In this document: positions 17,879 through 26,052 of the stretch, piece after piece | How positions within the stretch are numbered: the stretch's first letter is position 1 | How the letters are laid out: the number at the start of each line of letters is the position of its first letter | Assembly (NCBI RefSeq): GCF_029892565.1 | Contig: NZ_JARXVH010000028.1 | Location: forward strand, 30,607 to 94,606 | Source: Streptomyces pseudovenezuelae | GTDB taxonomy: Bacteria > Actinomycetota > Actinomycetes > Streptomycetales > Streptomycetaceae | Direction: 5' to 3' | DNA: 64,000 nucleotides | The notes under the pieces: model-generated | What the model saw: the letters and a program-made list of their open reading frames with translations, nothing else | Database searches by the model: none | What the model was told of the DNA's origin: nothing | Made by a program: the position numbers and the translations under genes

Positions 17879-18274
17879 TCAGGCGGGCTGGGTGAGTTCG
17901 GCGCGGCCGAACAGCAGTGCGTATCCGGACGGGAGCTGGGTGAGGATGCGGTCCAGGAGGCTGAGGCCGGCCAGGCGGCCGACGACGGCCAGGACGGCTC
18001 CGGTATCCCAGCGGGCGGTCGCGGGGGTGGCACCGGTGCGGGCAGCCAGGTCCTTGACGAAGCACCAGCCGGTGAGCGGTTGAGGGGATGGGATCTGGCC
18101 GGTGAAGTCCAGGGCGGCCTCCGCAGGGAGGCAGGCGGCGAGTTCGACGCGTTCGTCGCCGGTGAGCTGGCGGCCCAAGGCCTCCAGTACGGCGCGTGTG
18201 ACGTCCTCGGCCCGCTCCCGGGTGGGATACGCGCCCTCGTAGCGGATTCTTTCCAACATCTGGTGAAACGTCAT
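17879..18274 (-). CDS. DUF2267 domain protein
   Basis: 131 residues from ATG 18274; an alternative ATG at 18313 would add 13. The domain shows the family pattern MTFHQMLERIRYEGAYPTRE, VTRAVLEALGRQLTGDERVE and LAACLPAEA, then a second half ending ILTQLPSGYALLFGRAELTQ. DUF2267 proteins are small helical proteins of unknown function often found next to Hsp20 and other stress genes in actinomycetes. A broken paralogue follows upstream at 18421. Confidence 0.82.
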   Translation of the reverse strand: MTFHQMLERIRYEGAYPTRERAEDVTRAVLEALGRQLTGDERVELAACLPAEAALDFTGQIPSPQPLTGWCFVKDLAARTGATPATARWDTGAVLAVVGRLAGLSLLDRILTQLPSGYALLFGRAELTQPA

Positions 18275-18420
18275 GCCAGGCCGGGCAAAGGCCGGTTCAC
18301 GCAGCGGAAGCATGGGGATGCGGTTGCCTTTCTCGTGCAATGGGCTCGTCGCCGGCGGGAAGGGCCGGCCGGATGAGGGACGGCCCTGTGACTGTGCGGG
18401 CGGGCCGCGCCTCAGTGGGC

Positions 18421-18715
18421 TCAGGTGGAGTCGGGGCGGCCGAGGAGAAGGCCGTAGCCCGGGGGGAGCTGGAACAGAATGCGGCGGGTGAGTTCCTCGC
18501 CCACCGCACCGGCGGTCACGCTCAGTACGGCGCCGGCATCCCGGGCAGCGGTCTGGTTGGTTGCCCCTCAATCCACGCCGCAGTCGCCCGCAGGAACCGC
18601 TCCGGCGGGAGCGGCTGGCTGGCCTGCGGCGGATTGAGGAGAACCAGGGCGAAGGCTTCCGGGAGCCGGACGGCCAGCTCGGCCCGGACCTCACCCACCA
18701 GGTCGTAGTGCGAAG
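18421..18715 (-). pseudogene. Broken second DUF2267 gene
   Basis: Minus strand reads YDLVGEVRAELAVRLPEAFA, LVLLNPPQASQPLPPERFLR and ATAAWIEG-stop, then in another frame ATNQTAARDAGAVLSVTAGA, GEELTRRILFQLPPGYGLLL and GRPDST-stop. Both halves align with DUF2267, including the same closing motif as the intact gene. The N-terminal 40 residues are missing and one frameshift separates the halves. Confidence 0.7.
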
Positions 18716-18795
18716 GACGGGACGCGGAGAACGGGACCAGAGGGGGAGATCGATGCCCGTTCTCCGCCGTCCGTGCGGTCGAGGGGACTGGCTCC

Positions 18796-19230
18796 TCAGC
18801 CGCCGATCTGCCGGGGCTCGGACGCCCCGCCGATGGTGATCTTGCGGGGCTTGGCGCGCTCGGCGATCGGGATCCGCAGGGTCAGCACCCCTGCTTCGTA
18901 GTCGGCCGTGATGCCCTCGGCATCCAGGGTGTCGGCCAGCACCAGCTGCCGGGAGAAGACACCCAGGGGCCGCTCGGAGAGCTCCATCTGCACGTCGTCG
19001 GCCTTCGCGACCGGGCGGCGCTCGGCCTTGACGGTGAGCATGTTCCGCTCGACGTCGATGTCGATCGCGTCCTTCGCCACACCCGGCAGGTCGAGGGCGA
19101 TCACATACTCCTCACCCTCCCGGTAGGCGTCCATCGGCATCGCCGAGGGCCTGGACCAGGTACCGGTCACACCTGTCAACTGCTGAGCGAGCCGGTCGAG
19201 TTCGCGGAACGGGTCGGTGCGCATCAACAT
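18796..19230 (-). CDS. hsp18: Small heat-shock protein of the Hsp20/alpha-crystallin family
   Basis: 144 residues from ATG 19230, preceded by GTGGAGGTG; a longer frame from 19305 is not supported. The alpha-crystallin domain (about 38-130) contains AYREGEEYVIALDLPGVAKD, and the A-G-V-L-T-L-R-I motif near the end of the domain. It acts as an ATP-independent holdase for unfolding proteins. Two RheA-type operators lie upstream and the divergent gene is a RheA homologue, so it should be the thermally controlled hsp18 of this strain. Confidence 0.93.
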   Translation of the reverse strand: MLMRTDPFRELDRLAQQLTGVTGTWSRPSAMPMDAYREGEEYVIALDLPGVAKDAIDIDVERNMLTVKAERRPVAKADDVQMELSERPLGVFSRQLVLADTLDAEGITADYEAGVLTLRIPIAERAKPRKITIGGASEPRQIGG

Positions 19231-19295
19231 CGCGAAAACACCTCCACAGGTCTGGCAGGAACTGCCAATGCGCTTCGTCTGACACCGTTGTAACA

Positions 19296-19340
19296 TGTCA
19301 TCCATGCGATGACAAGTGATATGTCATCCAAACGATGACG
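19296..19340. promoter_or_regulatory. Two RheA-type operators between hsp18 and rheA
   Basis: Site 1 (19296-19314) is TGTCATC-N5-GATGACA, identical in form to the operator described for RheA upstream of hsp18 in Streptomyces albus. Site 2 (19322-19340) is TGTCATC-N5-GATGACG, one base off. Both lie in the 126-base divergent promoter region. The spacing of 26 bases centre to centre places them on similar but not identical helix faces. Confidence 0.88.
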
Positions 19341-19356
19341 GCCTGAGAGGATCTCC

Positions 19357-20007
19357 ATGACCACCTCCCCCGCCCCCCGCGACCCCACCTCGTTCTTCGC
19401 CGCCGCGGCAGCGCTGAACACCATCAACGAAGCCGTCCGCACCGCCCAGAACACGCAGACCCCACCACCCGCCGAAGGCGCACAGGCCAGTTCCCAGGAA
19501 GTCCTGGCCGCCCTGCTCATGCTGCGCGAACTACGCGACCAACTCGCCGGATGGGAACCCGGACTCATCGAGGCAGCACGCGCGGCAGGCTCCAGCTGGG
19601 CCGACCTCGCCCACCCCCTGGGCGTCGCCAGCCGCCAGGCCGCAGAGCGCCGCTACCTGCGGGTACGTCCCGGCACACCCGGCGCCACCGGCGAACAGCG
19701 CGTACAAGCCACCCGCAACCGCCGCGCCGCCGACCGCACCCTCACCACCTGGGCCCGCTCCAACGCAGCCGACCTGCGCCAGCTCGCCGGCCAGATCACC
19801 GCACTCACCGATCTCCCCACCCAGGCCCACACCCCCCTGACCCGCCTCACCCAAGCCCTCGCCGACAACGACACCGTCAACCTCATCGGCCCACTCACCG
19901 ACACCCACACACACCTCAAGGCCAACCACCCCGACCTCGCAGCCCGCATCAACACCATCACCCACCACACCGACCAGCTCCGCCAAACCGGCAACGACCA
20001 CCACTGA
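19357..20007 (+). CDS. rheA: RheA-like HSP18 transcriptional regulator
   Basis: 216 residues. A central stretch SSWADLAHPLGVASRQAAER is the DNA-recognition helix-turn-helix of this family; the C-terminal half is Thr/His-rich and helical. RheA is a thermosensor repressor that binds TGTCATC-N5-GATGACA at low temperature and lets go on heating; both operators are present directly upstream. AGAGGATCTCC gives a Shine-Dalgarno-like site before ATG 19357. Orthology with the S. albus protein is inferred from context and operator. Confidence 0.82.
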   Translation: MTTSPAPRDPTSFFAAAAALNTINEAVRTAQNTQTPPPAEGAQASSQEVLAALLMLRELRDQLAGWEPGLIEAARAAGSSWADLAHPLGVASRQAAERRYLRVRPGTPGATGEQRVQATRNRRAADRTLTTWARSNAADLRQLAGQITALTDLPTQAHTPLTRLTQALADNDTVNLIGPLTDTHTHLKANHPDLAARINTITHHTDQLRQTGNDHH

Positions 20008-20249
20008 ACCACCACCCAGAGCCAGGGCTCCGTGCGGACGCGACGCGCGAGCAGACGGTCCAGCACAGCACTGCTCAAGGGAGCACAGATCCACTCCAGT
20101 TGATCGGCAGAAGGCAAGATGGTGCAGACTGCGGCCGTCTGCCTCGCGGAACACCCGGGACTCGTAAGCGATCGAGCCCGCTCGTGTCTACCTACGCTGA
20201 GTAAGCTCGGCGCCCTTCCGGAAACGTTGCACTCCGATTCATCTATAGC

Positions 20250-20302
20250 GGTACTACCCCCGGCTTCCTCCGCGCCATCGGCGAAGCACGAATGATCACA
20301 CC
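20250..20302 (+). pseudogene. 18-codon fragment of a MerR regulator
   Basis: Plus strand reads GTTPGFLRAIGEARMITP, matching GATPAFLRAIGEARLITP of the intact MerR protein encoded at 17388 in 15 of 18 positions. Nothing before or after belongs to the family. It overlaps the last codons of the metal ATPase on the other strand. Confidence 0.65.
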
Positions 20303-22281
20303 CACTCTGGGGCCTGCCGCCAGGCCGCTTCGCGCAGCAGCCGGAGTCCATTGAGGCCGACGATGACGGTGGAGCCCTCGTGGCCCGCCACACCGAGCGG
20401 CAGCGGCAGGGTGCCGGCCAGGTCCCAGGCCACCAGGCCCGCGATGAAGGCACCGGCGATGACCAGGTTCTGCACGACCAGCCTGCGAGCGCGCCGGGAC
20501 AGGGAGATCACGGCGGGGACGGTGGCGAGTTCGTCGCGGACGATCACGGCGTCCGCGGTCTCCAGGGCGAGGTCGGAGCCCGCCCGCCCCATGGCGACGC
20601 CGGTGTGAGCGGCGGCGAGCGCCGGGGCGTCGTTGACACCGTCGCCGACGAGCAGCACCTTGCGGCCGGCGGCCTCCAACTCCCGTACGGCGCACACCTT
20701 GTGCTGCGGCAGCAGCCCGGCGCGCACGTCCTCGATGCCGGCCTCGGCGGCGAAGCGAGCAGCGGCGCGCTGGTTGTCGCCGGTCAGCAGCACGGGCGCG
20801 GCCCTGGTGAGAGACGTCAGTGCGGCGACGGCGGCGACGGCGTCCGGGCGCAGCCGGTCCGCGATACCGAGCACGCCGGCCGGCATACCGTCCACACTGA
20901 CCACCACCGCAGTCCGCCCGCCGTCCTCCAACCCGGCGGCGAGCACCGCCGCCGGGGCGGAGCCGGTGTCCGTGGCGGCGACGAGCAACCGGGCCGGTGC
21001 GCCGACCGCGACCACGCGCCCGTCGACCGTGGCGGTCACTCCGACGCCGGGCGTGGAGGTGAAGTCCTCCGCCACCGGCAGGGCGAGTCCGCGCTCGCGT
21101 GCCGCATCCGCCACGGCCCGGGCCAGCGGATGCTCGCTCGGGTGCTCCGCCGCTGCCGCGAGGACCAGCAACTCGCCTTCGTCCAGACCGGATCCGGGCA
21201 GCGGTCGGACGTCGGTGACCCGCGGGGTGCCCTCGGTCAGCGTGCCGGTCTTGTCGAGCGCCACCGCGTCGACCTGCCCCAGCCGTTCCATGACCACGGC
21301 TGACTTGACCAGCACACCGTGACGTCCGGCGTTCGCGATGGCGCACAGCAGGGGCGGCATGGTCGCCAGTACGACCGCGCACGGCGAGGCCACGATCATG
21401 AAGGTCATGGCCCGCAGCAGTGAGTCGGTGAGGTTCGCGCCGAAGGCGAGCGGGACGAGAAACACCGCGAGGGTCGCCGCCACCATGCCGAGCGAATAAC
21501 GGTGTTCGACCTTCTCGATGAACAGCTGGGTCGGCGCCTTGGTCTCCGACGCCTCCTTCACCATGCGCACGATCCGGGCGATCACCGTGTCGGAGGCGTC
21601 CCGCTCGACACGGACGCGCAGCGCGCCGGTGCCGTTGAGGGTGCCCGCGAAAACCTCGTCGTCCTTCTCCTTGGCGACAGGCAGCGGTTCGCCGGTGATG
21701 GTCGCCTGGTCGACGTCGCTCGCCCCGTCCAGCACCCGGCCGTCCGCGCCGACGCGCTCGCCGGGCCGTACGAGGACGATGTCGCCGGCGCCCAACTCCT
21801 CGATGGCCACGGTCTCCTCGCGACCGTCGGCGTCGACGCGCGTGGCCGTCGCCGGTGCCAGACCCAGCAGCCCGCGCACGGAGTCGGCCGTCCGCGCCGT
21901 GGCCAACACCTCCAGCGCACCGGACGTGGCGAAGATGACGATCAGCAGCGCGCCGTCCATGACCTGCCCAATCGCCGCTGCACCGAGCGCGGCGACGACC
22001 ATCAAGAGATCGACGTCGAGGGTTTTGCCCTTCAGCGCCATCAGGCCCTCCCAGCCCGGCTCCCACCCGCCGGTGGCGTACGACAGCGCGTACAGCGGAC
22101 CCCACGCCCACCCCGGAGCGCCGGCCAGTTGCGCCGCCAGCGCGAGCAGGAAGAGGACGGTGGCCGCCATCGCCCAGCGCACCTCGGACAGGGCGAGGAC
22201 ACGGGTGCGGTGCCGAAGGGTGCCGCCATCGCGCGGCGGCGTGGCTGGGTCGGCGTACGGCTGGGTGAGGGTGGAGGTCAT
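20296..22281 (-). CDS. P1B-4-type heavy-metal-transporting ATPase
   Basis: 661 residues, inner-membrane metal exporter. All P-type motifs are present: TGEPLP (196-201), DKTGT with the phosphorylated Asp (343-347), the P1B-specific HP pair (384-385) and GDGVNDAP (546-553). The transmembrane metal site has SPC (299-301) in helix 4 and HEG (634-636) in helix 6, the signature of the P1B-4 group (CtpD/CtpJ/PfeT, cobalt, iron(II), sometimes zinc). There is no N-terminal heavy-metal domain or His tail. It is divergent from an SmtB-type sensor with an operator between them. Metal identity is inferred only to the group level. Confidence 0.93.
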   Translation of the reverse strand: MTSTLTQPYADPATPPRDGGTLRHRTRVLALSEVRWAMAATVLFLLALAAQLAGAPGWAWGPLYALSYATGGWEPGWEGLMALKGKTLDVDLLMVVAALGAAAIGQVMDGALLIVIFATSGALEVLATARTADSVRGLLGLAPATATRVDADGREETVAIEELGAGDIVLVRPGERVGADGRVLDGASDVDQATITGEPLPVAKEKDDEVFAGTLNGTGALRVRVERDASDTVIARIVRMVKEASETKAPTQLFIEKVEHRYSLGMVAATLAVFLVPLAFGANLTDSLLRAMTFMIVASPCAVVLATMPPLLCAIANAGRHGVLVKSAVVMERLGQVDAVALDKTGTLTEGTPRVTDVRPLPGSGLDEGELLVLAAAAEHPSEHPLARAVADAARERGLALPVAEDFTSTPGVGVTATVDGRVVAVGAPARLLVAATDTGSAPAAVLAAGLEDGGRTAVVVSVDGMPAGVLGIADRLRPDAVAAVAALTSLTRAAPVLLTGDNQRAAARFAAEAGIEDVRAGLLPQHKVCAVRELEAAGRKVLLVGDGVNDAPALAAAHTGVAMGRAGSDLALETADAVIVRDELATVPAVISLSRRARRLVVQNLVIAGAFIAGLVAWDLAGTLPLPLGVAGHEGSTVIVGLNGLRLLREAAWRQAPEWV

Positions 22282-22362
22282 CGGAGCGGAAGTCCTTCAC
22301 GGAGGCATGACGAAACAACGGTCAGCCGGGGAACCGGCCTCGCCTCTCCACAATACAGGACC

Positions 22363-22382
22363 ACATGAAGACCCATTCATGT
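22363..22382. promoter_or_regulatory. ArsR/SmtB-type operator between ATPase and sensor genes
   Basis: ACATGAA-GACCCA-TTCATGT, seven-base arms with a six-base spacer, matching the TGAA-N6-TTCA core of SmtB/ArsR operators. It is 81 bases from the ATPase start and 24 bases from the sensor start. Confidence 0.8.
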
Positions 22383-22405
22383 GTTCATGGGTTCACCTCC
22401 GTAAG

Positions 22406-22804
22406 ATGAGTGCCATGGGCCACGGAGCTGACGCCAAGACCACCGCCACCGCGCGCGAACGCCTGGAGGCCGTGGGGGCCTCCGACGTCGCCGCCACGCT
22501 CCAGGCCCTGGCCACTCCCTCCCGGTTGCGGATCCTGGCCCGTCTCCAGGAAGGTCCGTGCGCGGCGACCGAACTCGCCGACGCAGTCGGCATGGAGCAG
22601 TCCGCCTGCTCCCACCAACTACGTCTGCTGCGCAACCTCGGTCTGGTCACCGGAGAGCGCCGCGGCCGCTCGGTCATCTACGCGCTCTACGACCACCACG
22701 TCGCCGAACTCCTGGAACAGGCCCTCTACCACGTCGAGCACCTTCGCCTCGGCCTGCGCGACGCCGCGACGGAGGTCCCGACCGCGACGGTCGGGACCCG
22801 CTGA
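22406..22804 (+). CDS. SmtB/ArsR-family metal sensor repressor
   Basis: 132 residues from ATG 22406 (alternative ATG 22415). Winged helix around CAATELADAVGMEQSACSHQ and LRLLRNLGLVTGERRGRSVI. The last helix carries DHH-x10-H-V-E-H, a perfect D-x-H-x10-H-x2-H alpha-5 metal site as in SmtB, ZiaR and CzrA; there is no N-terminal cysteine site. It should repress the divergent ATPase until zinc- or cobalt-like ions bind. The 3' end of the gene contains a strong hairpin. Confidence 0.93.
   Translation: MSAMGHGADAKTTATARERLEAVGASDVAATLQALATPSRLRILARLQEGPCAATELADAVGMEQSACSHQLRLLRNLGLVTGERRGRSVIYALYDHHVAELLEQALYHVEHLRLGLRDAATEVPTATVGTR
22774..22798 (+). terminator. Hairpin overlapping the end of the metal-sensor gene
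   Basis: GGTCCCGACC-GCGAC-GGTCGGGACC, ten-base arms, inside the last codons just before the TGA at 22802. No T-run. It could terminate or stabilise the message. Confidence 0.55.
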
Positions 22805-22902
22805 GCCGCTCTCCGGTCCGACGTAAGAACGGGACGGCCAGAGGTCGGGCCGACGGCCTGGGGGGGTCCTACCGCAGCGACGCCCCCAGGCCCGATCCGC
22901 CA

Positions 22903-23715
22903 TCAGCCGGTCGTCGCCATCGCCGCAGCCAGTCGCGGTGCCGCGAACTCCGTGCCGCACGTGAACCGCAGCACGGGCCCGAAGGTCGCCGCCGCCTGGA
23001 TGCCGGTGAAGTACAGGCCCGGCACCGACGACTGCAGCCCGGCGTCGAGGTGCGGGAAGCCGGCCGTGCGGGTCAGCTCGGCCTGCGGTTCGGGGGGCGA
23101 GGAAGTCCACCGCGTCGAGGCGGATCCGGTAGCCGGTGGCTGCCAGGACGTGACCGGTCTCGATGGTGCGGGTCCGGCCGTCGGTGTCCCGGGTGGTGAG
23201 GGTGACGCCGTCGTCGTTCCGCGTGGCCTCGGTGATGTGTTGCCCGACGTGGAGGGGCACGACGCCCTCCAGGCGCGGCTTGAGCCACCAGGAGCCGAAG
23301 GGCCCCAGCACCCGCTTCACCACCTGCAGCCGCGTGGCTTCGGGCAGGAAGCGGAACGCCGCCGCATGGTGAACAACGCCGTACAGCCCCCAGGACCGGC
23401 CCAGCCCGTGTCCGGCTGCCAGTGCGGCGGAGGCGTCGCAGCCGTGCCGAACACCAACTTCCCGCCACGCACGAGCAGTTGTACCCACGCCCTAGCCTCG
23501 CTCAACAGTGCCGCGCTCTCCTGCGCCGACTGGCCTGCATCCACCACGAGCACATCCCGCCCCACGAACTTCGCGAGATGGTCGTGGTGGGAACTGTGCG
23601 TGACGAGCCCCTCGGGAACGAGCGCCGTCAGCGGCTCGGGGACGTATGCGAAACCGTCCATCCCGCTGGCGACCACCACAGCCGGGACACATGGGTTGAC
23701 GTCGCCATGACCCAC
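22903..23715 (-). pseudogene. Truncated, frameshifted FAD-dependent monooxygenase-like oxidoreductase
   Basis: Three frames hold consecutive parts of a flavoprotein: FAYVPEPLTALVPEGLVTHS with VLVVDAGQSAQESAALL (the NAD(P) site, GxGQS changed to DAGQS), then FRFLPEATRLQVVKRVLGPF and VLAATGYRIRLDAVDFLAP, then, after slippage in a run of six C, LYFTGIQAAATFGPVLRFTC to the stop. The N-terminal FAD-binding region is missing. Related proteins are N-hydroxylating or Baeyer-Villiger-like monooxygenases. Confidence 0.72.
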
Positions 23716-23746
23716 ACCTCATGAGGGGTAGGCCGGTGCCCTGTCA

Positions 23747-23880
23747 CTACCGCGGTCGCGTTGCCTGCACGTAGTACAGCCAGGGCCGTACGTCGCCGTG
23801 CCGGCCGACCTCGAAGCCCGCGTCCGCAATGAGGCCGTCCAACAGATCCACGCGGTGGTGCCCCATAGCGTGCCCTCCGA
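23747..23880 (-). pseudogene. C-terminal fragment of a SAM-dependent methyltransferase
   Basis: About 43 codons reading GHHRVDLLDGLIADAGFEVG and RPWLYYVQATRPR-stop, the closing strand-helix of class I methyltransferases. No SAM-binding motif remains. Confidence 0.5.
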
Positions 23881-23936
23881 CGCCGTGCACCGGTGACGGC
23901 TCGCTCTTTCGGCGGCCGGAACTCGGCGATGCGCGG

Positions 23937-25187
23937 CTACTTGATGTGCCGTGCGGGCCGGGTGGCCATGTGCAGCAGGTGCTCCAGGGGCCCGCGCCTG
24001 AAGTGACCGGTCCACACGGTGGCCAGCAGCACGGTGGCCGCGATGAAGGCGAGCAGTGCTGGCAGTCCGGACATCGTCTCGTCCTCGACGGCGGCCAGGT
24101 ACCAGACATCGGTCAGGAACCAGAAGGCGACGATGTGCAGGACGTAGGCCGTCAGCGCCATCGTGCCCACCGCCGAGACGGGTGTGGCCAGGCGAGTGAG
24201 GCGTGGCATCCGGTCGGCGACGGTCAGGCACGTGGCGATCACGACGAGGGCGACGCCTGTGTTGCCGAGGACGGAGAGGGTCGTCTGGCTGTGCGGTGCG
24301 GCCACCAGGAGCCAGGCGAGCGGTGTGCCGTTCTCAGGTTCGCCCACCGTGTCGGACCACCAGGCCGACGACGCCGAACCGCCGCCCGTGGCCGACGCGA
24401 TGGTGATGAGCGCGTGCGGGACGAGGCGCAGGGCCAGCCAGGAACCTCCGTAACCGAGGACGGCGAGCAGCCCGCCAGCCAGGGCGAGCCGGGACCGGAT
24501 CCGGGGCCGGGTGAGGTCGAGCCGGGCCACAGCCATGCCCGCGATCAGGAACGGCGCCCAGGTCAGAACCGGATACTCGCCGGTGAACAACAGTTCTACG
24601 ACGCCGTCCGCGCCGCCGATCCAGGCCAGGGGGTCCGCCTGGACGACGGTGTCCGCCCACGCGCCCTCCTCGATGGACTTCCGTGCGGCGTACAGGACTT
24701 GAGGCATGACCAGCGCGCCGAAGGCTGCGATCAGCGCGAGCGTCGCGGGGCGCAGCCGGTACAGCGGGAGGACGCTCAGGAAGAGCAGACCGTAGAAGCT
24801 GAGGATCACGTCGACCTCGGTGCCCAGGGCGGTCAGCGCGTAACCGAGCGCCAGCAGAACGACGGCGCGGATCACGATCCTGATCGCCGCCTGCCGTCCG
24901 GCACGGCCGGTCCGGGGCCGGGGACGGCCGGTGATGATAACCAGCGAGAACCCGGCGAGCACGGCGAACAGCGCGGAGGAGCGGCCACGTGCGGTCTCCA
25001 GCAGGAAGCCGACGGGCCCGCCGACCGTGACGTCGGGCCCGACATGGGCGGAGTACATGCCGAGGACAGCGAGCCCGCGGGCAAGGTCGATACCGATCAG
25101 CCGTCCGGTCGTTGGAGCGTCGCAGGGGACCGTCCGCCGCTCGGGTAACGCGGCTGCCGGCGCGGCCGGGGATGCGTCGTGTGTCAT
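23937..25187 (-). CDS. Polytopic membrane protein, HGSNAT/DUF1624-DUF418-like acyltransferase
   Basis: 416 residues from ATG 25187; the longer frame to 25463 is not supported. About ten hydrophobic segments. The first membrane segment opens with RLIGIDLARGLAVLGMYSAH, the R-x-x-x-x-D-x-x-R-G motif of the heparan-alpha-glucosaminide acetyltransferase/DUF1624 group, and the C-terminal part resembles DUF418. Such proteins are thought to move acyl groups across the membrane; no substrate is known for the bacterial ones. It is divergent from the response-regulator gene, which may control it. Confidence 0.8.
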   Translation of the reverse strand: MTHDASPAAPAAALPERRTVPCDAPTTGRLIGIDLARGLAVLGMYSAHVGPDVTVGGPVGFLLETARGRSSALFAVLAGFSLVIITGRPRPRTGRAGRQAAIRIVIRAVVLLALGYALTALGTEVDVILSFYGLLFLSVLPLYRLRPATLALIAAFGALVMPQVLYAARKSIEEGAWADTVVQADPLAWIGGADGVVELLFTGEYPVLTWAPFLIAGMAVARLDLTRPRIRSRLALAGGLLAVLGYGGSWLALRLVPHALITIASATGGGSASSAWWSDTVGEPENGTPLAWLLVAAPHSQTTLSVLGNTGVALVVIATCLTVADRMPRLTRLATPVSAVGTMALTAYVLHIVAFWFLTDVWYLAAVEDETMSGLPALLAFIAATVLLATVWTGHFRRGPLEHLLHMATRPARHIK

Positions 25188-25383
25188 GCCTTCAGGGTTC
25201 GCGGACCGCGGGGAACAGCACACCCGGCAACTTTCCGAAGCCGACCATCCGGTCGGCTGGAACCGCACCGGCCGACCGGATGGTCCCTGTCGACGACTGG
25301 CCGGAGCCGAACCGGGTCCCGCAGACGAGAGCCGTTCGGCGTGGTACCCATCGAACGGCAGGCAGTTGAGGAGCGGGGCGCAC

Positions 25384-26052
25384 GTGATCCGTGTACTGGT
25401 GGTCGACGACGAGGCTCTCGTCCGTACGGGCTTCACGCACATACTCAACGCCGCGGGCGACATCGGGGCCGTGGCGGCGGTTCCCGGAGGTCAAGCCATC
25501 CAGGCCGTACGGGAGTTGAGCCCTGACGTCGTCCTCCTCGACATCCGGATGCCCGACGTGGACGGACTGACCGTCCTGGCCGAGCTCCGCCGCCTGCCGA
25601 ACCCACCCGTGGTGGCCATGCTGACGACGTTCGACACCGACGAATACGTCGAGGCGGCGCTGCGCTCCGGCGCCTCCGGTTTCCTCCTCAAGGACACCGA
25701 CCCCGAGCAACTGCCCCATCTGATCCGCACTTTGGCCGAGGGGGGAACCGTACTGTCGTCGCAGGTCACCCGCACGGTGGTGAACGCCTTTCTCGACCAG
25801 GGCGGGCGCGAGCCCTACGCCGTCCGTCTAGTCGCCCGGCTCAGCGGGCGCGAGCGTGCCGTCCTCACGCTGATGGCCGAGGGACTGTCCAACACCGACA
25901 TCGGCGACGGACTGCACCTGAGCACCGGCACCGTCAAAGGCCATGTCAGCGCCGTTTTCGAGAAGTTGCAGGTCGACAACCGCGTGCAGGCAGCACTGGT
26001 CGCCGAACGCGCGGGTCTGCTCGGGCCGCCCGATCACGGAGCCGACCGATGA
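25384..26052 (+). CDS. NarL/LuxR-family response regulator
   Basis: 222 residues from GTG 25384, with GGAG 11 bases upstream. Receiver domain: VLVVDDEALV with the acidic pair, phospho-acceptor Asp in VVLLDIRMPDVDG (about residue 55), conserved Lys in FLLKDTDPE. C-terminal LuxR-type HTH: LSGRERAVLTLMAEGLSNTD and HLSTGTVKGHVS. Overlaps the kinase gene by four bases (ATGA), so the two are translationally coupled. Confidence 0.95.
   Translation: MIRVLVVDDEALVRTGFTHILNAAGDIGAVAAVPGGQAIQAVRELSPDVVLLDIRMPDVDGLTVLAELRRLPNPPVVAMLTTFDTDEYVEAALRSGASGFLLKDTDPEQLPHLIRTLAEGGTVLSSQVTRTVVNAFLDQGGREPYAVRLVARLSGRERAVLTLMAEGLSNTDIGDGLHLSTGTVKGHVSAVFEKLQVDNRVQAALVAERAGLLGPPDHGADR

Noticed and set aside
20243..22318. 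691-codon minus-strand frame overlapping the metal ATPase
   Set aside because: Same strand, shifted frame of the ATPase; Arg/Gly-rich low-complexity translation, while the 661-codon frame has all P-type motifs.
23937..25463. 508-residue version of the membrane acyltransferase-like protein
   Set aside because: The first 92 residues are hydrophilic, basic and precede the ATG at 25187, after which the conserved R-x4-D-x2-RG motif begins; they also overlap the response-regulator promoter region.
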